From: Acidovorax soli
Lineage (GTDB): Bacteria; Pseudomonadota; Gammaproteobacteria; Burkholderiales; Burkholderiaceae_C
Reading direction: 5' to 3'
Assembly (NCBI RefSeq): GCF_900107605.1
Contig: NZ_FNQJ01000005.1
Location: 1-64,000 of the forward strand
DNA length: 64,000 nucleotides
In this document: one piece after another, positions 50,517 through 59,197 of the stretch
Numbering within the stretch: the first letter of the stretch is position 1
How the letters are laid out: each line of letters opens with the position of its first letter
The notes under the pieces: model-generated
Databases searched by the model: none
Seen by the model: the letters and a program-made list of their open reading frames with translations, nothing else
Told to the model about the DNA's origin: nothing
Position numbers and translations under genes: made by a program

Positions 50517-50551
50517 GGCCTGCAGGCAGCGAATACCAATCATTCCAAACC

Positions 50552-52987
50552 ATGAAGCGCGAATCCAATCCCCCCATGAATACCACCTTTTCCTTGCAGC
50601 CCATCAGCCTGGATGTGCTGCGCGAGAAATACCTCAAGCCCGGTGAAACCAGCGCCGAAGACCTCTACCGCCGTGTGGCCCGTGCCCTGGCCTCGGTAGA
50701 AGCGCCCGAGTTGCGCGAAAAGTACGAAGCCCTCTTTTGGGACAACCTGCATGCGGGCGCCATCGGCGCGGGCCGCATCATGAGCGCGGCCGGCACCGAC
50801 ATCCAGGCCACGCTGATCAACTGTTTCGTGCAACCCGTGGGCGATTGCATCCAGGGCGTGGACGATGAGGGGTTTCCGGGCATCTATGAAGCCCTGCGCG
50901 AAGCCGCCGAGACCATGCGTCGCGGCGGCGGCGTGGGCTATGACTTCTCGCGCATCCGGCCCAAGGGTGCCCAGGTCAAGGCCACGGCATCGGTAGCGTC
51001 GGGCCCCTGCAGTTACATGAACGTGTTCGACCAGTCGTGTTCCACCGTGGAAAGCGCGGGCGCGCGGCGCGGCGCGCAGATGGGGGTGCTGCGCATCGAT
51101 CACCCCGATGTGCAGGAATTCATCACCGCCAAGCGCACGCCCGGGCGCTGGAACAATTTCAACGTGTCGGTGGGGGTGTCGGATGCCTTCATCGAGGCAG
51201 TGCAGCAAGGCCAGCCCTGGGAGCTGGTGCACCGCGCGCGCCCTGGCACCGCCGCCATGGCCCAGGGCGCCCACCAGCGCGCCGATGGCATGTGGGTCTA
51301 TGCCACCGTGCAGGCCCGTGCGCTGTGGGACACCATCATGAAGTCGGCCTACGATTTTGCCGAGCCGGGCATCCTGTTCCTCGACCACATCAACGAGGAC
51401 AACAACCTCAATTACTGCGAAGACATCGCTGCCACCAACCCCTGTGGCGAGCAGCCGCTGCCTTCCTATGGTTGCTGCGACCTCGGCCCCGTCATCCTGA
51501 CCCGGTTCGTGCGCCATCCCTTCGGCTTTGACGGCCTGCCGTCGTTTGACTTCGAGGCCTTTGAAAAAGTGGTGGCCCTGCAGGTGCGCGCGCTCGACAA
51601 CGTGCTGGACGTGACCTTCTGGCCCCTGCCGCAGCAGCGCGACGAGGCCATGGCCAAGCGCCGCATCGGCGTGGGCTTTACCGGCATGGGCAATACGCTG
51701 GCCATGCTGTGCCTGCGCTACGACATGCAGGAAGGCCGCGCCATGGCGGCGCGCATTGCGCAATCGATGCGCGATGCGGCGTACCTGGCGTCGGTGGAAC
51801 TGGCCCGCGAAAAGGGCGCCTTCCCCAAGTTCGAGGCCGAGCCCTATCTCGCCGCCGGCACCTTCGCCAGCCGCCTGCCCGAGCCGATCAAGGACGCCAT
51901 TCGCACGCATGGCATCCGCAACAGCCACCTGCTCTCCATTGCCCCCACGGGCACCGTGAGCCTGGCTTTTGCCGACAACGCCTCCAACGGCATCGAGCCA
52001 CCGTTCTCCTGGATGTACAAGCGCAAGAAGCGCGAGGCCGACGGCAGCACCAGCGAGTACTCGGTGGAAGACCACGCCTGGCGGCTGTACCGCGATCTGG
52101 GCGGTGACGTGGATGCCTTGCCCGACTATTTCATCTCGGCGCTGGCCATGCCGGCCGAGGGGCATATCGCCATGATGGAAGCCGTGCAACCCTTCGTGGA
52201 CACGGCCATCTCCAAGACCGTGAACATCCCGGCCGACTACCCCTACGACGACTTCAAGGACCTGTACCTGCAGGCCTGGCGCGCCCGTCTGAAGGGGCTG
52301 GCCACCTACCGGCCCAACGCCATCCTGGGCTCGGTGCTCGAAACCCATGCGGCACCCGAGCCGGCGGCAGCGCCCGCCCCGGTGGCACCGTCCTTCGATC
52401 CCATGCGCTCGGTGATCGAGAGCCGGCCCAAGGGCGGCCTCTCGGCCGTGGCCGAGAAGGTGGAGTACTGGACGCAGGAAGGCCACAAGACGCTCTACCT
52501 CATCGTGTCGTTCCTGCCCGTGCCCACGGGCGTGGGCAACAGCACGGTGGACCGCGCCATCGAGTTCTTCATGCCGGTGGGCCAGAGCGGTGAATCGCAG
52601 CAGTGGATCACAGCCAGCATGCGCCTGCTGTCCCTGGCGGCCCGGGGCGGCTTTCTGGAGCGGGCCCTGTCCGACATGCGCAAGGTGGCCTGGGACCGCG
52701 GCCCCGTGCGCCTGGGCACGCACCAGAAGGACGATGGCACCCGCGTGCCCATGTGGCATGACTCCGAGGTGGCGGCCATGGCCTATGCCATCCAGAACAT
52801 CCTGGCGCGGCGCGTGACCGATCCGGTGCAGCAGCAGCTGCCGCTGGAAGAGCCTGCGCCGCAGGTCAGCGGCATGCCACCCGCCATGGCCGGCAAGAAA
52901 TGCACCGAGTGCGGCGCGCATGCCGTGATCCGCAAGGACGGCTGCGACTATTGCACCCAGTGCGGCCACCTCGGAACCTGTGGGTGA
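50552..52987 (+). CDS. nrdJ: Adenosylcobalamin-dependent ribonucleoside-diphosphate reductase (class II)
   Basis: Class II reductase makes deoxyribonucleotides with a B12-generated radical, with or without oxygen. The 811-aa protein has the thiyl-radical Cys C298 in the N-x-C-x-E motif ATNPCGEQPL, and the redox pair C91 (LINCFVQPV) and C309 (YGCCDLG). It also has LSIAPTGTVSLAF and a C-terminal zinc ribbon CTECGAHAVIRKDGCDYCTQCG. The absence of a partner subunit and the ribbon mark the class II type. Two starts are possible, 50552 and 50576; neither has a good ribosome binding site. Position beside nar fits anaerobic growth. No cobalamin riboswitch fits in the 57-nt gap. Confidence 0.93.
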   Translation: MKRESNPPMNTTFSLQPISLDVLREKYLKPGETSAEDLYRRVARALASVEAPELREKYEALFWDNLHAGAIGAGRIMSAAGTDIQATLINCFVQPVGDCIQGVDDEGFPGIYEALREAAETMRRGGGVGYDFSRIRPKGAQVKATASVASGPCSYMNVFDQSCSTVESAGARRGAQMGVLRIDHPDVQEFITAKRTPGRWNNFNVSVGVSDAFIEAVQQGQPWELVHRARPGTAAMAQGAHQRADGMWVYATVQARALWDTIMKSAYDFAEPGILFLDHINEDNNLNYCEDIAATNPCGEQPLPSYGCCDLGPVILTRFVRHPFGFDGLPSFDFEAFEKVVALQVRALDNVLDVTFWPLPQQRDEAMAKRRIGVGFTGMGNTLAMLCLRYDMQEGRAMAARIAQSMRDAAYLASVELAREKGAFPKFEAEPYLAAGTFASRLPEPIKDAIRTHGIRNSHLLSIAPTGTVSLAFADNASNGIEPPFSWMYKRKKREADGSTSEYSVEDHAWRLYRDLGGDVDALPDYFISALAMPAEGHIAMMEAVQPFVDTAISKTVNIPADYPYDDFKDLYLQAWRARLKGLATYRPNAILGSVLETHAAPEPAAAPAPVAPSFDPMRSVIESRPKGGLSAVAEKVEYWTQEGHKTLYLIVSFLPVPTGVGNSTVDRAIEFFMPVGQSGESQQWITASMRLLSLAARGGFLERALSDMRKVAWDRGPVRLGTHQKDDGTRVPMWHDSEVAAMAYAIQNILARRVTDPVQQQLPLEEPAPQVSGMPPAMAGKKCTECGAHAVIRKDGCDYCTQCGHLGTCG

Positions 52988-54315
52988 CCTCCCGGCCCGT
53001 CATTGCGGTGCGAGCGGTGTCGCGCAAGCCCTCGCCCGAGGCGCTGGCGCAGATGGACAAGCATTGGCGTGTCCGTTACCTGATGCTGGCACCCCATCGC
53101 CTGGGCTTTTTTCTGGCCATGGTGGTGCTGGTGGCGTCGGGCCTGTGGTGGGCGCTGGTGCAGCTCGACCGGTCCACCGCCTGGCTGGGCCTGCACTATG
53201 CGGTGTCGCCCACGCTGGTGCATTCGGCCGGGATGGCGTTCGGCTTCATTCCACTGTTCTTTTCGGGCTTCCTCTTCACCGCCGGTCCCAAATGGCTGGG
53301 GGTGGAGCCCCCGCTGGCGCAGGACCTGCGCGTGCCGCTGGTGTCGCAGGCGGCGGGCTGGCTGCTGTGGCTGGCGGGCGCGCACCTGCATGCCGGTCTG
53401 GCCTGGGCGGGGCTGGCGCTGGCCTGCGCCGGTCTGGTCTGGATGACCATGCAGTTCTGGGGGCGCATCAGGCGCAGCCGGGCGCCGGACCAGCTCCATG
53501 CCCGTGTCATCGGCACGGCCTGCGTGGTGGGCTGCGTCAGCCTGGCAGGGCTGTGGCTGAGCCTGGTCCTTGAGGCCCACGCCGCAGCGCGGGCCTGGAT
53601 TTTCACGGGGCTCTGGGGTTTTGTGGTGGTGGTCTACGTCACGGTGGCGCACCGCATGATTCCGTTTTTCACCTCCAGTGCCATGCCCATGGTGGAGGCA
53701 TGGCGCCCGTTCTGGGTGCTGTGGCTGATGCTGGCGGCGGCAGCGCTGCAGGTGCTGGCGGCGTGGCTGGAACTGGCGGGCGTGCCGTCCGGCGCGGCGG
53801 GCACGGCATGGCTGCTGGTGCATGGCACGCTGCAGCTGGCCGTGGGCGGTGTGCTGGTCTGGCTGGCCTGGGTATGGGGGCTGGTGCAAAGCCTGAAGAA
53901 CAGGCTGCTGGCCATGCTGCACATCGGTTTTCTGTGGCTGGGCATTGCGTTTTTGCTGGGTGGGCTGTCGCAGTGGCTGGCGGGCACGCTGGGTATCGGG
54001 GCGCTGGGCCTGGGGGCCTTGCATGCGCTCACCATGGGCTGCCTCGCTTCGCTGATGCTGGCCATGGTCACGCGCGTGTCCTGCGGACACAGTGGCCGCG
54101 CCCTGGTGGCCGACCGCATTGCCTGGTCGCTCTTCTGGTGTTTGCAGGCGGCGACGGTGCTGCGCATCGCGGCGGCCGTGCCGGGCGTTGCCGGCCTGCC
54201 CTGGCCCTGGCTGCTGCCCTTGGCCGCCGGCCTGTGGGCCGCAACCATGGGCATCTGGGGGCTGCGGCTGGGCCGCTGGTACGGTTGTCTGCGTGCCGAT
54301 GGGCGCCCGGGCTGA
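52984..54315 (+). CDS. nnrS: NnrS-family haem-copper membrane protein
   Basis: NnrS proteins are polytopic membrane proteins linked to relief of nitric-oxide stress in denitrifiers. The 443-aa protein starts with GTG in a GTGA overlap with the reductase gene. About 12 helices follow, with histidines at conserved places (MLAPHRLGFFLAM, HSAGMAFGFIPLFFSGFLFTAGPKWLG, VAHRMIPFFTSSAMP, LHALTMGCLASLMLAMVTRVSCGHSG). The RVSCGHSGRAL motif is typical of NnrS. The overlap suggests joint translation with nrdJ. Confidence 0.9.
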   Translation: MTSRPVIAVRAVSRKPSPEALAQMDKHWRVRYLMLAPHRLGFFLAMVVLVASGLWWALVQLDRSTAWLGLHYAVSPTLVHSAGMAFGFIPLFFSGFLFTAGPKWLGVEPPLAQDLRVPLVSQAAGWLLWLAGAHLHAGLAWAGLALACAGLVWMTMQFWGRIRRSRAPDQLHARVIGTACVVGCVSLAGLWLSLVLEAHAAARAWIFTGLWGFVVVVYVTVAHRMIPFFTSSAMPMVEAWRPFWVLWLMLAAAALQVLAAWLELAGVPSGAAGTAWLLVHGTLQLAVGGVLVWLAWVWGLVQSLKNRLLAMLHIGFLWLGIAFLLGGLSQWLAGTLGIGALGLGALHALTMGCLASLMLAMVTRVSCGHSGRALVADRIAWSLFWCLQAATVLRIAAAVPGVAGLPWPWLLPLAAGLWAATMGIWGLRLGRWYGCLRADGRPG

Positions 54316-54330
54316 ATCCAGAGCCAGGAC

Positions 54331-54987
54331 ATGACCGATCTTCCTTTGCCCCTGGCTGCGTCCCCTGCCGCATTGGACGAGGCGGCGGTGGTGGCCATGG
54401 CTGCAGCACTGATCCAGTCCCGCCAGACCATCCTGCCCAAGCGCCTGGGCGCGCCAGGCCCCGGGCCTGCCGAGCTGGCCGCCATCCTGAATGCGGCGGC
54501 CCATGCGCCGGACCATGGCCAGCTGCTGCCCTGGCGCTTTGTGCTGGTGCCCGAGGCTGCGCGCGCCGCACTGGCCGAGGTGTTTGCGCAGGCACTGCTG
54601 GAGCGTGACCCCTGCGCCACGTCCGAGCAGTGCGCGCAGGCGCGCGAAAAGGCCTACCGGGCCCCGGTATTGATGCTGGTGGTGGTGGATGGTGAGCGTG
54701 GCGACCCCGAAATCGATGCGGCCGAGCGGCTGGTGTCCGCCGGCTGCGCCGTACAGAACATGCTGCTGACGGCTACCGCGCAGGGCTATGGCTCGGCGCT
54801 GACCAGCGGCAAGGCGCTCAAGGCGGCCAGCCTGCGTGCGCTGTTTCAGCTGGCGGCTTCCGAGCAGGCCCTGTGCTTCATCAGCATCGGCACCGTGCTG
54901 TCCCGCAAATCGGCGCGTGCGCGGCCCCTGGCGAGCGCCTACGTCAGCACACTGGACCCGGACCGGGGCGTGGTGCCCGGGTTCTGA
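54331..54987 (+). CDS. Nitroreductase family protein
   Basis: The 218-aa protein fits the FMN-dependent nitroreductase family: LIQSRQTILPKRLG at the start, AAHAPDHGQLLPWRFVLV, and AVQNMLLTATAQGYGSALTSGK for FMN binding. The substrate cannot be deduced; relatives close to E. coli YdjA have low activity on nitro compounds. It lies 15 nt after nnrS, in the same operon by spacing. Confidence 0.88.
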   Translation: MTDLPLPLAASPAALDEAAVVAMAAALIQSRQTILPKRLGAPGPGPAELAAILNAAAHAPDHGQLLPWRFVLVPEAARAALAEVFAQALLERDPCATSEQCAQAREKAYRAPVLMLVVVDGERGDPEIDAAERLVSAGCAVQNMLLTATAQGYGSALTSGKALKAASLRALFQLAASEQALCFISIGTVLSRKSARARPLASAYVSTLDPDRGVVPGF

Positions 54988-55020
54988 CGCTGGTCAACTT
55001 CTTTCATTGCGAGATTTTTC

Positions 55021-55434
55021 ATGGACATTTCCAGCTTCGACGATCTGCTGCAGGCCGCGCGCCTGCAGCCCGAACCCCAGCGCCTGTTGTTTGTGTTTGC
55101 GGCGGTCGAATTGCCCGACGATGCCACCCCCGCCCAGCGCGCGCGCTTTGAAGCCGGGCAGGGCGGCGCCCTGGTGCCATTGATGTGTGTGGACAAGACG
55201 CCGCAAGAGCTGCCCTCGTTTGCCGCGCTGGTGGACGAGGCGCGCCAGTTCACGGCCCCCGGCCACGACTGGGCGATGGTGTTCGCGGCGGCGCTGTCGG
55301 GCAGGCTGAACCAGGCGCCCAGCAGCGCCGATGCCGAGGCGCCCCTGCAGCGCATGGTCGATGCCATCAAGGGCGGCGCGCACGGCGCCTACATTCCGTT
55401 TGACCGGCAGGGGCAGCCGGTGCGCTTCGGGTAG
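55021..55434 (+). CDS. Small conserved betaproteobacterial protein of unknown function
   Basis: The 137-aa protein MDISSFDDLLQAARLQPEPQ is acidic and cytoplasmic, without membrane segments. The LLFVFAAVELPDDATPAQRARF and GALVPLMCVDKTPQELPSF blocks look conserved. Databases often label such proteins a ribonucleotide reductase subunit, but I see no reductase motif; the label seems to come from another context. Its neighbours handle nitrogen oxides and anaerobic DNA synthesis. Start ATG at 55021; spacing to nitroreductase is 33 nt. Confidence 0.75.
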   Translation: MDISSFDDLLQAARLQPEPQRLLFVFAAVELPDDATPAQRARFEAGQGGALVPLMCVDKTPQELPSFAALVDEARQFTAPGHDWAMVFAAALSGRLNQAPSSADAEAPLQRMVDAIKGGAHGAYIPFDRQGQPVRFG

Positions 55435-55442
55435 CCGTGGCC

Positions 55443-56003
55443 ATGGCGAAGTCCTCGTCGGCCTTGCCTGGTTTCAACGCGCCCTCTGTGGGGTTCGAGC
55501 AGCCCTTTGCCATGCTGGAGGCCTGCCACGAGCGCGTGCAGCGCACGCTGACGCTGCTGCAGCGGCTGCGTGCCCATGTGCTGGAGCATGGTGCGGATGT
55601 GTCTGCCCAGCAGGCCGCGCGCGACGTGCTGCGCTACTTCGACATCGCGGCGCCCCTGCACCATGAAGACGAGGAGCTGCACGTGTTTCCGCTGCTGCTG
55701 GCACAAGCTGCCCCCGACGTGGTGGCGCTGGTGCGGCGCCTGCAGCACGACCACCGCTGCATGGCCACCGACTGGGCTGCCGCACGCCTGGCGCTGCAGG
55801 CCCTGGTGGAGGGCCGGCAAGCCGGGTTCAGCGAGGCCGATGGCGCGGCATTCGAACGCTTCATCGGCCGCTACGACCGCCATATTGCGGATGAAGAAAC
55901 CCTGGCCTACCCCGCGGCGCAGGCCCTGCTGGCTGCACCGGCCCTGGAGGCCATGGGCCGCGAGATGGCGGCCCGGCGCAGAGTGCCAGCATCCGGACAT
56001 TAA
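55443..56003 (+). CDS. Hemerythrin-like HHE-domain protein
   Basis: The roughly 186-aa protein has a four-helix HHE cation-binding domain. Candidate diiron ligands are H in EACHERVQRTL, H-H-E-D-E-E in APLHHEDEELHVFPLL, H in QHDHRCMATDW, and H-x3-E-E in YDRHIADEETLAYP. Relatives bind oxygen or nitric oxide, or repair iron-sulfur centres. It directly follows the small unknown protein (8 nt), so it shares the transcript. A GTG at 55437 is an alternative start. Confidence 0.85.
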   Translation: MAKSSSALPGFNAPSVGFEQPFAMLEACHERVQRTLTLLQRLRAHVLEHGADVSAQQAARDVLRYFDIAAPLHHEDEELHVFPLLLAQAAPDVVALVRRLQHDHRCMATDWAAARLALQALVEGRQAGFSEADGAAFERFIGRYDRHIADEETLAYPAAQALLAAPALEAMGREMAARRRVPASGH

Positions 56004-56007
56004 CGCT

Positions 56008-56068
56008 TCTAAAAGAATAGCTGCTAGCGCTTTTTGGATAACCTCTGGCGCCTGATTTGGCTATAAAT
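56008..56068. repeat. Dispersed Comamonadaceae-type repeat
   Basis: TAAAAGAATAGCTGCTAGCG, then CTTTTTGGATAACCTCTGGC and GCCTGATTTGGCTATAAATT. The core ATAGCTGCTAGCGCTT is exact. It separates the HHE gene from the AbrB-family gene. Confidence 0.65.
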
Positions 56069-56158
56069 TGCCTCGCAAACGGCGATGTCCCCCATGCCCC
56101 AAGGCAGGGGCCCGCCAGAAGCGGGCAGCGCTGTGGCAGGGGATACTGGCCGGCTTGT

Positions 56159-57262
56159 ATGCGCAGTCACCTGCTTTTTATCGCCCGTGTGGCAACCACC
56201 CTGGCCCTGGCCTGGGCCGCAGCCGCCGCGTGCGTGGCGCTGCACACCCCGCTGCCCTGGATGATCGGCCCGCTGCTGGCCACCGCGCTGCTGTCCATGG
56301 GCGGTGCGCCCACCGAAAGCTGGGCGCCGCTGCGCAACGCCGGGCAGTGGTCGATTGGTAGCGCGCTGGGGCTTTATTTCACGCCCCAGGTGGTGGCGCT
56401 GGTGGCCAGCCTGTGGTGGGCCATTGCGCTGGGCATCGTCTGGGCGCTGCTGCTGGGCTGGCTGTTTGGCGCCTGGCTGTACCGGCTGCATGCGCCGCGC
56501 ATGCATGGCGTGCCGGCGTCGATGCTGCGGGCCACCAGCTATTTTTCGGGCGCCATTGGCGCGGCTTCCGAGATGACGCTGCTGGCCGAGCGCGAAAATG
56601 CCCGCACCGACCTCGTGGCCGCCAGCCACAGCCTGCGCCTGCTGATCGTCACCGTGACGATCCCGTTTGCGCTGCAGTGGAGCGGCCTGCACGGTCTGGA
56701 CATCCTGCCGCCCACCGTGCGCCTGGTGAGCTGGCCTGGGCTGGTACTGCTGGCGCTGCTCACCGGGGCCGGTGCGCTGGCCACGGACCGGCTGGGCCGC
56801 GCCAACCCCTGGTTCATGGGCGCGCTGCTGGTGTCGATGGGCTTGGCCATGGCGGGCCTGACGCTGTCGGCCGTGCCCCAGGGGCTGGTCAACGCGGCGC
56901 AGCTGGTGATCGGCGTGAGCCTGGGCGTGCGCTTTCGGGCCGATTTTCTGCACACCGCGCCGCGCTGGCTGGCCTCGGTGGCGCTGGGCACGCTGGCGCT
57001 GATGGGGGTGTGCGCCCTGTTCGCCGGGGCGCTGGCCTGGGCCACCGGGCTGCCCTGGGTGACCCTGCTGCTGGGCACCTCACCCGGCGGCATTACCGAA
57101 ATGGCCATTACGGCCAAGGTGCTGCAGCTCGGTGTGCCGGTGGTGACGGCGTTTCAGGTGTGCCGCCTGATTGCGGTGCTGATGCTGGTGGAGCCTTTGT
57201 TTCGGCGCATTTATCCGCCAGCAGAAAAACCAGCAAGCCTTGCAGAAGAAAGCAGTGCGTAA
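56159..57262 (+). CDS. AbrB-family putative transporter/regulator membrane protein
   Basis: The 367-aa protein has about 10 hydrophobic segments and the duplicated AbrB-type motifs (LPWMIGPLLATALL with a PWM; ANPWFMGALLVSMGLAMA; VTLLLGTSPGGITEMAITAKVL). E. coli AbrB-type proteins are annotated as regulators of aidB or as ammonia monooxygenase by old mis-assignment; the true function is unknown. The chosen ATG at 56159 puts the first helix at the N-terminus; a long upstream frame from 56057 lacks homology. It is convergent with the DUF3567 gene. Confidence 0.85.
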   Translation: MRSHLLFIARVATTLALAWAAAAACVALHTPLPWMIGPLLATALLSMGGAPTESWAPLRNAGQWSIGSALGLYFTPQVVALVASLWWAIALGIVWALLLGWLFGAWLYRLHAPRMHGVPASMLRATSYFSGAIGAASEMTLLAERENARTDLVAASHSLRLLIVTVTIPFALQWSGLHGLDILPPTVRLVSWPGLVLLALLTGAGALATDRLGRANPWFMGALLVSMGLAMAGLTLSAVPQGLVNAAQLVIGVSLGVRFRADFLHTAPRWLASVALGTLALMGVCALFAGALAWATGLPWVTLLLGTSPGGITEMAITAKVLQLGVPVVTAFQVCRLIAVLMLVEPLFRRIYPPAEKPASLAEESSA

Positions 57263-57328
57263 AAACTGGCGCACCCCCAGACCAGGGATGCCCAGCAAGG
57301 GCCGCCCCGCAACGAGGGGGTGTCCCTG

Positions 57329-57625
57329 CTAATGCACGACGACCGGGTTCTGCGCCAGACCGGCGTAGCGGTCCAGGGCGTCCTCCACCTCTTCCTGGGT
57401 GGGGGTGTCGCGTTGCCAGGCCAGGATCTGCTGCTGGAACATTTCGGCCCAGGATCCGTCCAGATACACCTCCTTGCCCGAGCGCTTGTCCACAATCTCA
57501 AAGCCGTGACGGGCCAGTTGGGGCTTTGGCGGTGCCGTGTCGTTCAGTGGACCCTCTTTTTGCTCCACGGCATCGGGCAGCATGTGGACCACCACAAAGG
57601 AGTCAGAGTCGTAGAGCATGTGCAT
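57329..57625 (-). CDS. DUF3567 family protein
   Basis: The 98-aa protein MHMLYDSDSFVVVHMLPDA continues with HGFEIVDKRSGKEVYLDGSWAEMFQQQI and TQEEVEDALDRYAGLAQNPVV. This matches DUF3567, a small family known only from betaproteobacteria. The start at 57625 has GGGGGA 5 nt upstream; an in-frame ATG at 57679 would add 18 residues without homology. Function unknown; no partner is obvious. Confidence 0.85.
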   Translation of the reverse strand: MHMLYDSDSFVVVHMLPDAVEQKEGPLNDTAPPKPQLARHGFEIVDKRSGKEVYLDGSWAEMFQQQILAWQRDTPTQEEVEDALDRYAGLAQNPVVVH

Positions 57626-57790
57626 GGCGTTCCCCCAGTCGATATAGGAATCAGATGACAGCGAGCGGTCAGAGTTCAAGTCCCAAGGTTCCCAGTACCT
57701 GATGCTTTGCAGTATTTCACGAAAAACGGCCTGCGCCGGGTTGGCGGGGATTCATCGCCACCGTGGCACCAGCCAGCAACACCCGGGCGA

Positions 57791-58957
57791 TCAGGGTGGG
57801 CTGCTGTTGCGCAGGCGCAGGTCGGCAAAGTCGCCGTTGGCCTGGGTCAGGCGGATGCGCGCGGGCATGTAGCCCAGGTCGGGGGCCAGCCACAGTTCGG
57901 CCTTCTGGTCGTAGTCGCGGCGCGGCAGGCGCTGCAGCTTCCAGGCCAGCAGGGGGCCGGCGGGCAGGTCCAGCGTTTCCTGCCCCTCGATCGAGAAGGT
58001 CCAGCGGTCGGCGCTGCGGGCGCTGGCGGTGGTCAGGGTGACCTGGGTGCCCGGCACAAACCGCCCCGGCTCGGCTGCCAGCATGGCGCCAAGCTGGATG
58101 AAGACACTCAGGCGGTCCTGCGCGCCGGGCCCCACGGCCGCCGGCGGGGTGTTGGCGCTGAAGGTGATGCGGCCTTGGGCATGGTCAAAATGGGCGGCCT
58201 GCTCGCTGCGCGAACGGTCGGCAAAGCGCTCGGGCTGCAGCCCCTGGGCGGTGATCTGGCCCACGCTGCCCTGGGAGCGGGTGCCCAGCAGAAAGGCGCT
58301 GATCTCCTGGCGGGCTTCGTAGCGGTTGCCGTCGTGCCGCCACAACAGCTCGGCGCTGGCGCTGTAGTTGAATTTTTTGGCCTGCCCGCTGACATCAAAG
58401 GCCAGGCGCACCGGCACGGGCAGGCGCACGGCGAAACTGGCGGCGTCGGCCGCCGGGCCTGTGGCGCCGCCGGGAGGGCGGATGTCCACGCCAGCGCCCA
58501 GGGGGTTGTCCGGGTCCGTGGGCGATGGAGTGGCCGGCGCACTGGCGTCGGGCGCAGGGGCGATGGCCACGGCATCGGCATCGGGCTTCCCGGGCATTTC
58601 GGCGGCCGGCGTGCCCGCGGTGTCCACCGCCGCGTCGGGCGGTGGGGCTTCGCCCGGGTTATCGGGCGGCGCTGACGGCATGGGGGGTGGTGCGGTGGCT
58701 GCCTTCGCTGCATGCTGCGTCGCCGGTGGTGCAGCGGGTTTCTTGCGTGCCGTCGCAGGGCGGGCAGGCGCGGGAGGCGCAGGCGGTGCGGGGGGCACCG
58801 CTGCCGGTGGCGTGGGGGCAATGCTGCGCGTGCTGAAGACCTGTGCAGCGGGGGGCGTGGACGGGCTGCTGTCCCAGGCCATGGGCATGCCCTGCAGCAC
58901 CAGCCAGTGCAGTGCCAGCACCAGGGCGGTCAATACAAAGAGTGGCCGGCGTGGCAT
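57791..58957 (-). CDS. DUF3108 protein with Pro/Ala-rich linker
   Basis: The 388-aa protein has an N-terminal membrane anchor (LFVLTALVLALHWLVLQGM), then about 130 residues rich in Pro and Ala with a KK patch, then a C-terminal DUF3108 domain (VPVRLAFDVSGQAKKFNYSASAELLWRHDGNRYEARQEIS, KLQRLPRRDYDQKAELWLAP). The C-terminal part probably lies in the periplasm. The anchor, Pro-rich spacer and periplasmic domain resemble TonB or CagX-type spanners, which is inference. The ATG at 58957 starts the anchor. Confidence 0.8.
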   Translation of the reverse strand: MPRRPLFVLTALVLALHWLVLQGMPMAWDSSPSTPPAAQVFSTRSIAPTPPAAVPPAPPAPPAPARPATARKKPAAPPATQHAAKAATAPPPMPSAPPDNPGEAPPPDAAVDTAGTPAAEMPGKPDADAVAIAPAPDASAPATPSPTDPDNPLGAGVDIRPPGGATGPAADAASFAVRLPVPVRLAFDVSGQAKKFNYSASAELLWRHDGNRYEARQEISAFLLGTRSQGSVGQITAQGLQPERFADRSRSEQAAHFDHAQGRITFSANTPPAAVGPGAQDRLSVFIQLGAMLAAEPGRFVPGTQVTLTTASARSADRWTFSIEGQETLDLPAGPLLAWKLQRLPRRDYDQKAELWLAPDLGYMPARIRLTQANGDFADLRLRNSSPP

Positions 58958-59197
58958 GGCGGGGCTCCGGCAGGCGTCAGGCGCGGACCGCACCCAGGTG
59001 CTGCGGCAGCTGGGCGGTCTGGGGCCGCGCTTCCTGCCGCGGGAAACGGACCTCTGCGGGCCGGGTGCCTGCACGTTCTTTGTTCATTCACGCCAAAAAA
59101 TTGCGAATTTTGTTCAGTCGAATCCATTGAACCCGGCGTAATCTCGTGGTTTGCGCGTCATTGACGCCATTTTGATTGAGATGAAGGTGCTTTCCCC

